Positions 24,225 to 33,137 of a stretch of DNA of 64,000 nucleotides are shown here, piece after piece (the first letter of the stretch is position 1; each line of letters starts with the position of its first letter). The notes under the pieces are model-generated. The model was not told the origin of the DNA. It saw only the letters and a list, made by a program, of their open reading frames with translations, and searched no databases. Source of the DNA: Xiphias gladius (Eukaryota; Chordata; Actinopteri; Istiophoriformes; Xiphiidae); the NCBI RefSeq assembly GCF_016859285.1, contig NC_053416.1, forward strand, positions 956,501 to 1,020,500, in the 5' to 3' direction. The translations under genes and the position numbers were made by a program.

Positions 24225-27200
24225 CTGCACAAAGACAGATTGACATTCGCAGTCAAGCTTCAGGACACGCTGAGAATCGCTGGAAAACGTTCAGTAGCTG
24301 ACAGCTCATGAGCTAATGTTTCTTCTCTTGGGGACGAGAACTTGACACGTGCCACAACATTTAGGGCCTTGGCCAGTTTGCGATGCCCGTGTCTGGATGG
24401 GCCTTAAAAACACCCAAAACAACCTGACAACAATACAATAAAATCCCCATAAAACTTGATGACAAGCACCAGATCACTTATTCCTCTCAGTCAATTGAAT
24501 TGATTAGTCGATCGACAACTACTAACCTCCAGTGTGGGTATTTGAAGCTTTTCTCTAGTTCATGTAATTATTAACTGTTGGCCAGACAAAACGAGTGATG
24601 GTGAAAAACATCCCTCACCTTTTCCTATTTTTTGATCTCTTATAGACGGATCAAAAAATAATAATAATCGTCAAGATTATTATCACCGGACAATGAAAAT
24701 TGTTAGTTGCAGCCCTCATTCCTGTCAAGGTTCTGTGAGTCAGGGGTTCCACGTACATATTGATCCAAAGATGCACCACGAAATAATGAACAAGGAACCC
24801 TGAGAGGAAGCAGCAGGTCACTGAGCACCTGAGGAGTCTGGTTATGTAGGCTTTTATAGATTAGTTTAATATTGGCAAATTCAGAGAAACGATCAAAGGT
24901 TGACATTTAGTTTCTTAATAACACGGCAGTGGTGTGAACCTGATCGGATTTAATGGCTTGATATCATTTCATCATAAGAGGCCTGATTGTTGTAGGTGCT
25001 TCTAGTGATCCAGAGGTTCCACAGTAACTGTGAAAAGATCACAGATGCATGAAACTCTTTGTGGCATAGGACAGTCAACCGTCTCTAATGCGTCTAAACG
25101 TCCGTAGGTTTGCGTTGGCAAACGTACTCAGAGATTCAGTCAGACGTTTCACCTCCGAAATCTGTTCAACACGTTCTCCATTGGTCTTTAACTCATCAAC
25201 TTCTGACGAGGGAAAGAAAAGACAGTTTTCTGAACGTGCAGCACAAGATGTGAGTTTTCAGAGCGGCTGCTGTGGCTGTAAATGTTGTGGCAGCTGGGTA
25301 GAAACGGGTGAAATACTTCCACTGGATACATGCAGCGGCTTCAGAAAGTGTTCAGACCCTAAAGTCAGTGCTGTGGCAGCAGTTACAGCTTCCAGGCCTC
25401 TTGGATACGTCTCTACACACCTGGATTTGGGCAGTTTATCCCCGAATAGGATTTCAATACTTTTAGAAGTGAGAGATTTAATTTTTTTTTTTTTTTTTTG
25501 ATTTTTGCTAAAAAATTCCAAAAACATGTTTTCACTTTGTCATTATGGATTATTGAGTGTGGATCGCTGGACAAAAATGGAAGTTTCAACCATTTACAGT
25601 TACATCTACCAGAGTGTACAAAAAGTGAAGGGGTCTGAACACTTTCTGAAACCACTTTCACACATGAAAGCTTCCTCCGTGACAGGATTCAGGTCAGTCA
25701 TTTATGCCCAAACAAAGACTGTCAGCGGTTTTTAGGTTCAGTGCCTCGTTCTGCCAACAAACTGAGAAACCTGTGACCTGGGAGAAAAGCCAGACATGTT
25801 TTCAAACTGACACCGGTTGAACATTGTGTAGTGTGGATCGCAGATACCTGGAAAATTCTGGTGAAATCAGTTGAGTTCAGAGATACTGTGTCATAGTAGT
25901 GATTGGTCCTCACGTTGGTCACCCTGACAAGGTCTCCCTCCGATTTTCCACTGAGCTGCTTGATGTCGTTGCCCCACAAGCTGATCCGGATGTAACCTGT
26001 GTCATCTTTAAGTCTGAAATCCTGCTTCTCTTTCTTGCGCCGTTTGGTCTTCAAACTGATGTGCGCAACGGAACCGATCTGAGCAAACCAACACAACGAG
26101 ATTAAGACAATACTGAGAACGATGCAGTGGGCAGTTTCGAACAGGCAGGGTGTAGGGCAGCTAAAAGCGGGGAGGCACTGGAAAACCAGAGCTGGGCTGA
26201 ATCCAAATGTCCGGACTTCACTGCACTTGCAGACTCGGGGGCTGAACGAACGCGTTCCCAGAAAGTCCCTGAACTCTGAGGGCTGTCCAGATCCACAATT
26301 CATCTAGTCCATAAGAAGCCTCATGACTCTGCGGACTACCAGAGCGTCTGCTTTGGGTGCGGACTGAACCGGACTTCACTCAGAAAATGACCAATGAACT
26401 GTAGCCATTAGGATGTGGGGATGTAGAAAATAAACACATCAAAAAATAAACATGTACCCTATTTAGTTTAAGACCATTTTGGGTTTTTTTCATTTTTGTT
26501 CTATAAGTTTATTGATGCTGTGAGGTTTCTTATTACACATGCAGAATATGAATAATCGGGATTTGTTATAGTCTGTTGGTTTTGGTTCTTTACCATCTAT
26601 GCTGTGAGGATCCTCAGTTGAGGGTTTTAATGTTGATATAATATTGTGTTTGGCAGCTTTTGCAAAGGCAAAATGTTACTGCCCATTCTGACCACATCTG
26701 TCATGGCTGCTTTACATAGCAACGGCTCGTCGCTCATTTCAACCCCTCGTGGCCTCAGTGAAGACGTCAATGCGCGTACGACAAAAGTCCACCAGACAGA
26801 GGGTGGACACTTGAATTCAGCCTATATTTAGGAAAAGGGCTCGTATGGCGTCTGTTGTGGCGCTGACGGTACCACGGGAGGGTGCGGTAGAAGTGGCCAG
26901 CGGTTACTGGTAAGATTAGAGCCACTGGATAAGTAGGGGCGACAGCCAGAGGCCATGGCATTTAGATGAAGCTGTCTATCAAGCCAGGGGGCCAACCTAA
27001 GTAGCTTAACCCGAGCAGAACCGCTGTAGATGCGAGGCCGGGTCGAGCCACCGAGCGTCTGCTCTTTGCTTGGGTGAGAGTGGGACTGGAAGGCAGTTTG
27101 GACAGGCAGTGCCGAGCGCTCGGGTGATAGCGCAAAACATATGACGGTAATACTGGGCTTCCACAGAAACGCTCACCCAGCCTGTGGCACCATGTGTGCT

Positions 27201-30200
27201 GCTACATAATATATATATATATATATATATAAAAACAGAAACTCACCTCTTGTATTGTTCCTTCAACACTCACTAATGTCTTATCGAACATTTTGGCCTC
27301 AGTGATGGAGCGAACTGGACTCTGACGATAGATGATCATCAAAGCTTCCAGCTCCAGCTCCTCCGGAACCTCCACAGTGCTGGTCTTGGAGACTCTGCTT
27401 TTTTTGGTTACTTTCATGAGGTCCTCTTCCATGATTACCCCCGTGAACAAGTAGGATTCCTTTTCCGTGATTTTTTGATAGAGCTCTTCTCCATACACCA
27501 TCACTTTAATGCAGGCTGTCTCATCAGCAACCGCCAGGTAAAAGAAAAACCTTTTCACCTTCTCTTTAGTTTCATACGTGCGCAGACCAGATTTCTGCAC
27601 AACTTTCCCAGCCAAGGCCTTTTGGCCGAGGTCACCGCTGGTCCTTAGATCATGGATGTTTTTTCTCTGGACACAGAGAGAAAAACAATTTCAGAGAAAC
27701 GTAAATTTAAACATAAATGTCTGAATTAATCGGCCCAAAGTCAAAAGCCTGTGAGCAATAAAGTAAGACTGAAAGAAACTCACCCAAGACTGGTTTTTTC
27801 TTTCCTGGAAAATAAACAGTTGGTTAACGCTCAGCTACTCACGATGGAAGAGCGGATATGGTTGGCAGGTGTGACATTTCGTGGTTTAAACATCCTACTT
27901 CTGTGTTTTCAGAGAAATCGAGTTCAAATAACTGAGAGGTAAATCATTCGAACCGGCTCAAACCTAATTTTAAACGACACTGTAGAATCGAAACTCAGGT
28001 CGCTCTCGGCGCCTCCGCTGCCTCGCTGAGGGACAAGCGCGGATTTGTTGTTGTAGCACTGATGTAAGCAGGCGTCCAGGCAAGAAGAGCCCCGTGTTAA
28101 AAAATGCAAGAGGTCTCGCTGGTGCTGTTTCAGTTAACAGGTGGGAGGTAACAGAACACGACCCACGACGGATCCACGGGTCGGAAGGTTTTTCCGACAC
28201 CGAAACGCTGAACGGAGGCTTCTGAAACTTTCCGAAAGACACGGTGACAATCATTTTGTCTTCCGTCAGGACAGTCGCAAGGTAACCGGCAGGAACGCAG
28301 TGTTCACGTCCACACAGCGTCTCGCCAGTCGACACCGCGCGGTCGAAGCGCGTTTCCTCAGCGGTCGGGGGCGGGGGGATAACGTGGGGCTCAGGTAAAG
28401 GGAAACGAATTATGACGCCGGAGCTTTTCCAAAACTCTCTCCAGAGCGTGTAAATGTTAAAGTGCAGCTCTGTGTTTCAGTGTTCAAGGGTCGGAGCTGC
28501 ACCTTTCCTCGCCTCCAGCTTTCTCCGTGATGGTTCATCTGAAATGTCGGCAGAGCCGCCGCCGTTCGCCTGACTTCCGTGGGTTTTACCGGACGATGTT
28601 GTGACTACACAATCCTGATTTTCCTGAATGCCTGCTGGGTAACGTAGTGTTTCTGAGACTCAGAACCGCTCCGCCAGAGCCCTACCAGAGTGGATTTCTG
28701 TCAGAACATGTTTACGTCCTTGGCTGCGATGTGCTTTGTGATGACTAGGTGTGTGTATAGCAGCATGTAAAGCTGTGCTCTGTGTGTTATTCATTGTAAC
28801 CTGACTCCTACCTTGTCAGGTTTGCAGCTATTCGGTTGATCTGTAGAAGAAGAAACAAACATCGGTCAGCGAGTTTCTACCCTGTTGCCCTCCTTCTCTT
28901 TACATTACAAAATGACTTCCACCAAACTGTCTCTTTATTCTCATTTGTTTTATTTATCAGTTGCTGCATTTTATTTAGATGTGACGACACACGTCTCGGA
29001 ATCTTTTCTTCTTCTTCATAAAGTCTCTATCTGAAAACGGAGGTTTGTCTTAAAATGCACATGCCAGCTTGTATTGTGGCTGTTATGGTCGTTTTAGTCA
29101 AAGGTGGAAGTTTTTCCCGGTGCAGATATTTTGCTGTGGAGTAGAAATTTCCAACACTATCTGTGGGTTTATGTTAGAGGCGTGTGCGTCCATTTCAACC
29201 TACCAGCTGCAGCATTTCGCTCCTCATCCGAGCTTTCGGAGTCACGTGCCACGGCCTTCTTCTTAAACCCTGAAAGTGAAATTTAAGCCGTTAAACACTC
29301 ACGCAGCTCCACGCTTTCCTCTTCTGGTCGACATCCCCGTGCGCAGGCTGCGAGCCTCAGGTGAGGCGGGGGGAGAACAACTCGGGGCCATGTGGGGGTT
29401 TGTGGGCCGCTGATTTGTTGCTGGGATTCACCGGTGTTTATTTCTATGGTTCTGTCACATTCTGTTTCTTGTTTTCCCTCTGATATTGTTCATTTATTTG
29501 TCACCTGCCTGTAATTTCGCCCTTGAATCAGCAGCAAACGCAGCATTTTGTCGGTGGACGTCCCGTATTGGGCCATTTCCTTTGGGCCTCCGTGAACACA
29601 AGTTCCTACCGAGCTACCGGGCTCCAGCTACTGTGTCGGTCTGGTTTTGGTGGGTCTGCCGCTGTCAATCGGTCAACACGCCATTCAAACTATTTACCGG
29701 GCGACACATGACGGCCGAGGAGCGGTTTGCGTTGAACACTGGGGGGGGGGCAGCAGACCCAGGGTGGGACCACCGAACGGCGATCGTCATCCTCTGGGTT
29801 TTTGTTGTCTCACTTAGCATTTCTCAGAAGCGACCGGGCGGCTTTTGTCTGCAGACACGTGGAGTTGACGTGTCCTCTCGCAGACGCGGATGCGACAGTT
29901 GCCTCAGCGAATCGCTGGACTGTTTGACATTGGACGCTTCTCGGCCACAGCCAATCGTTCGCAACCCTAAAGCTTTACGCGCTGTTACCACATTAAAGTA
30001 CCTTTTAACCTAACAAAGTGTCCAGTGGACCACTACCTAGTACATTAACGTCGCATTATAGCTCAGGCTGCACATTAGTATATTTCGTCAGAGTCGATGC
30101 CAGTTTTGCTTCAGTGCATCTACCACAAGTGTAATAATGTCTGTACTCTAGTTTAACTACGGCTTTTTAAAAGTAAAAGCTTTTAACTTGAAGTCTCTTC

Positions 30201-30755
30201 TAGTAAACTCATTAAAAGTGGTCAACGGGAGTTCACGATACAGTTTTTAAATTTAAGTGGCAGAACTCGAGCTGCACTCATTTTGAATACATATGAAATA
30301 TACTTTGAATCCAAATTTTGGACTCAAGCTAATTTCTCTGAGCCGGTGCTTCGGAGAACCTGCCGCAGCCGTAAAAGCCCGCGCGCCGGCTCGTGGCTCG
30401 CCTGACGCCTGCGGAGGCCCGGAATAAACAACATGAACGAGAACCGCGTGGACTCACCCTTGTTCCGCGTCTCATCTTTCTTCCTCAGCTTCTCCACAAA
30501 GGGTTGCAGCAGGTCCTGGACCGCGGAGTCCCTCCTCGGGATCTCGTCGATGGCTTCGTTGACTGCGGAGATGGACTCGTTTATGCCATAATGCTCGATG
30601 ATGGTTTTGGGCATCTCTTCCTTGGACCTCTCAGTCTTCAGACCTTTGGGGATCCTTTCCAAAGCCTCCAGCATCTTTCTGTACTGGTGCTTTTCCAGCT
30701 CCTCCAGGATGGAGGTCAGGGCTTTTTTCCACATTTTCTCTGAAATCCTCGACAT
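23973..30755 (-). CDS. Pyrin domain + tandem OB-fold (HIN-like) protein; candidate fish AIM2/IFI16-like sensor
   Basis: Seven exons on the minus strand join in frame: 30755-30458, 29269-29204, 27900-27843, 27804-27784, 27664-27247, 26078-25848 and 24224-23973. They total 1,344 bases and a 447-residue protein. Order: pyrin domain (residues 1 to ~95), charged Ser/Lys/Glu linker (~100-148), first OB-like unit (~149-287), second OB-like unit (~288-364) and a C-terminal module (365-447). Phases chain as 1, 1, 2, 2, 0, 0, with GT-AG at every junction. In mammals, PYD plus HIN (two OB folds) defines cytosolic or nuclear DNA sensors that recruit ASC. By analogy this protein could bind nucleic acid and nucleate a PYD filament, but that is inference. 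The linker exons are less certain than the PYD and OB exons. A weak ATTAAA lies at about 23818-23813 on this strand. Confidence 0.78.
24703..24906 (-). mobile_element. LINE-like fragment
   Basis: The minus-strand frame includes FANIKLIYKSLHNQTPQVLS followed by DLLLP, the same conserved C-terminal LINE motif as at 23629-23737 (KLIYKxLHxxAPxxLSDLL). It is truncated at both ends and lies in the last intron of the pyrin/HIN-like gene. Confidence 0.6.
25340..25651. mobile_element. MITE with 18-base terminal inverted repeats
   Basis: tcagaaagtgttcagacc at 25341-25358 is exactly inverted as ggtctgaacactttctga at 25633-25650, with 274 bases between. 'ctacacacctggatttgggc', a poly-T run and 'cattatggattattgagtg' lie inside, as in fish Tc1-type non-autonomous copies. 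It sits in the intron between the second OB exon and the last exon of the pyrin/HIN-like gene. Confidence 0.8.
25848..26078 (-). CDS. Second OB-fold-like (HIN-B-like) exon
   Basis: The exon gives 77 residues from IGSVAHISLKTKRRKKEKQD through FRLKDDTGYIRISLWGNDIK to NSTDFTRIFQ. 'L.D.TG.(I/M)(R/E)(V/I)' followed by '(E)GD.VR(V/L)' is the classical OB signature seen in RPA70 and in the second OB of HIN domains ('L.DNTGKMEV', 'KEGDKVRL'). The preceding GTIQE|IGS junction corresponds to the GT(I/V)NG linker region of HIN proteins. Its KTKRRKKEK cluster is a strong basic patch suited to a nucleic-acid backbone. Flanking splice sites are clean: gtttgctcag before and GTATCT after. Confidence 0.75.
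27208..27232. repeat. (AT)n microsatellite
   Basis: An AT run 15 bases beyond the donor of the first OB exon, inside the intron. Confidence 0.95.
27247..27664 (-). CDS. First OB-fold-like (HIN-A-like) exon
   Basis: The exon encodes about 139 residues. Its core runs ALAGKVVQKSGLRTYETKEK, then FFFYLAVADETACIKVMVYG, LMKVTKKSRVSKTSTVEVPE, and ends SVEGTIQE. The order of a hydrophobic strand, 'VA(T/D)E...(V/I)KV.(V/N)', a short helix, then 'L.(V/I)...SRV......VP' follows the first half of mammalian HIN domains, where the matching segments are 'ATVATE..F..VKVFN' and 'LE(V/I)..(A/S)SRV'. HIN folds bind double-stranded DNA through basic residues of the OB folds and their linker. Similarity was judged by eye. 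Confidence 0.72.
27784..29269 (-). CDS. Linker exons of the pyrin/HIN-like gene
   Basis: Three short exons bridge the PYD and OB exons. 29269-29204 gives FKKKAVARDSESSDEERNAAA, a charged linker with a basic KKK cluster. 27900-27843 gives EVGCLNHEMSHLPTISALP. A 21-base micro-exon, 27804-27784, gives SKEKTSL. Using all three is the only combination I found that restores frame between the PYD exon (phase 1) and the first OB exon (phase 2 acceptor at 27665). Splice signals are reasonable (ttcactttcag/, /gtgagt, ttattttccag/). The basic-acidic linker could carry a nuclear localisation signal, as in IFI16, but this is only a guess. Confidence 0.55.
30458..30755 (-). CDS. Pyrin (DAPIN) domain exon, first coding exon
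   Basis: The exon encodes 99 residues, starting MSRISEKMWKKALTSILEEL. A PYD-like helix pattern follows: KHQYRKMLEALERIPKGLK, then EEMPKTIIEHYGINESISAV and PRRDSAVQDLLQPFVEKL. PYDs are six-helix death-fold domains that polymerise with ASC and other PYD proteins. It ends at donor GTGAGT (30457-30452) in phase 1. An in-frame ATG at 30788-30786 would add 11 residues made from the GT repeat (MCVCVCVCGSE). I chose 30755 because its context (GAG before ATG) is better and the added residues are plainly repeat-derived. Confidence 0.88.
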
Positions 30756-30761
30756 CTCTGA

Positions 30762-30787
30762 CCCACACACACACACACACACACACA
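30762..30787. repeat. (CA)n in the 5' leader of the pyrin/HIN-like gene
   Basis: The CA/GT run ends about 7 bases upstream of the chosen ATG on the minus strand and includes an upstream in-frame ATG at 30788-30786. Length changes in multiples other than three would alter whether that ATG is in frame. Confidence 0.9.
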
Positions 30788-30788
30788 T

Positions 30789-33137
30789 GCGGTGTGAAAC
30801 CTGCGTTGACCTTTTCTGTCTTGTTTAATTTCAAACCCCAAACGCTGCAGTGCGGCACTAACGCCCCACAGAGACCCTGTCTGAGGACCCGTGGAGTCGC
30901 ATGTTTTTACTCCACGCTCACACTCGTCCCGCTCATTTGATCGAGCCCAGTTTCGAGCTTCTTTTACTTTTACTTTCCGTTTCACCTCTTACTTCTACTC
31001 CACCACGGTTCAGGGGACAGTGTTGCACCTTTTTTACGGCTTGGGTTACTTCACAGATTAATGTCCAAGGTTCAATCACTCATCGCCACAACACCAGCAG
31101 CCATAGAAAGACACGGTCCAGACGAGAGGGGGCCACAAAAACAGTCCCATCAACAAAACCGTAAGTACAGGTGTTTTACGGGCAGCGGAGCCCCGAGGAC
31201 GCGGGCTGGTTCGGGGCGAGAGTGGTCGTGAAAGCAGGACCTTCTGGTCTTAATACCGCGGTGGTTAAACAGCGGGTTTGTCGGGTGTGGGACGCGCTTT
31301 ACAATGCGAGAACTTCCCGTTGAATGTGGATGAGGTGAAGCTCGGACATGAGGTCGGTTCTTGAGAGTCCGAGAACTTTCTGTTGTGGCTCCGTAGAACG
31401 GCAGCGTGTGGCGGAGTCTCGTAAACGCCGCGCATCGGCCGGACAGGTGCTTCTGTCCGGTCGCCTTCAGTCAGACCAGCCCCTCTGAGGCGACGGTAAC
31501 CTAACGCGGTAAACTGACCCCCAACCCCCAACCCCCATTACCCTCCCCTGCTTTACACGACCAGCGAGGCGAGCTGGACCCGTACCTGGAGCGCAGATGA
31601 TGGAGCCGAGTAGAATCGGTTTTCGGTGGTTTTCAGAAGCGGGGACGTCTCTGGTGTCGACTCGCTGTCTCCCTCTCGGTGATGCTGAGCGGTTGTCGTC
31701 GTTAACGTTTGATGTGTCTCAGAGGCGGGAAAACATTCGTGTTTTTGGCGCAATGACACGCGGGACAAGTGGTAGATACCAACTGAACCCCCCCAAAACG
31801 GTGACCCGTGCGGTGTAAGGGCCCAGTTTTTCGGTGGATTTCGGCTGAGAGTAAAAGTCCCCGCTGAAAACAAGGCATCGACACCGACCACAGGCCCGGA
31901 TGAGTCTGCAGCAAACGGGGCAGAAGAAAAGTTGTTTACATCCAGTTCACAGGCATCACCTTCTAAACAGGTGCTGCCACCTTCACAGATGCTTTTTATC
32001 CTCGTTTAGTGTTTCACTCTCCTTTGTTTTCTATTCTTCTTCTTGCTCTGCCACTTTATTTTAATCATATTGGCACTTTGGGTAGTTTCACTTGTTGGCG
32101 CGTTTAAATTATAGACGTTGCTTTTACCAGTCACGTGTTGTATTTGTTCTGTTTCGTACACATATGGGAATCATGTGCTATAAAGTTTATATCATTTATT
32201 TTACAGGACGTAAGGAAAGGTTGAAGGTGGCGTCGGATCGGGAACCACCAGAGTCTGGTTGCTGGTAGAGCTGTGCTGCACATGGAAGATTGAAACATCA
32301 GACAAATCACATCTCCGTTTAACTGAAATGTACCTTACAAGAGACTGGAGACCAATCATGGTGCAAATAAAGAAGCATTTCTGAAATGAAGACAATCTTT
32401 TCGTCTTTACACACACTCACTTTATTGCAAAGGATCATCCACCATAATTGTTTTGTCACATAAACACCTTTCAGTTTGAGCCACGGTGGCTTTAGTAACA
32501 AACGGCATGTGGACACTTTTACTTCAACATTTTTATTTCTTCAGAAAACAGCGGGAGGACCTGAAGGTGGGTTTGCTGTCGGCAGCTCGCTGGAAGCGAC
32601 ACCTTGACACGTTTACTTTGGCGGGTACAACCATGTTTCTTCCGTTCAAGCTGAAGCTCAGAACTAGAAAATATATAAAACTGATAAAAGTGACTCCGTC
32701 TTTCTACTGTCAAGGCGTCACCTCCAAACCTCCGAAAGGGCTGATTTCTTTTCACGTTAGCTTCTGCTGCTTTAGCTGAGGGTGTTAATTCCAATCCAGG
32801 AAATAAATGGGACATGCAGGAGTTCTGAAGCCAAAATGGCCCAGCGTTTGGTCGTTTGAATGAATGACCCGTTCGAAGGAATGATGCAAGGTTTCATCCG
32901 ACGACGACAACGACAACAACAACAAACATCACAACAGACGACAAACACATGGAAGCTTTTCACTTGAAGATAAATAGTTGGGCCTGACCGGTGACGCCCG
33001 ACCACCTCCCGTCACCACCAGATCGCCCCGAACTCAGATAATCCTAATGTAAACTGCGTGGACAGAAGATGACCTGCAGCTGCCGGTGTCAGGCGGTCGG
33101 AGGTCAGAGGTCAGGCTCGGGTCCTCCCCGCGGCTCC
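30789..33137. other. Spacer between pyrin/HIN-like gene and rnasek, CpG-rich in part
   Basis: This holds the pyrin/HIN-like upstream region and the rnasek 3' flank. 30955-31010 is a fragment of the 'acttctactccaccac' repeat. About 31150-31900 is CpG-rich with scattered open frames on both strands but no recognisable protein. AATAAA signals in minus-strand sense at 32537-32532 and 32426-32421 may end the rnasek transcript. Confidence 0.5.

Noticed and set aside
27970-28335. Minus-strand 121-codon frame between the PYD and OB exons
   Set aside because: No donor/acceptor pair gives a frame-compatible exon, and the three linker exons elsewhere already close the frame.
31553-31914. Overlapping open frames on both strands upstream of the pyrin/HIN-like gene
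   Set aside because: CpG-rich DNA with no recognisable protein motif, no splice context and frames open on both strands.
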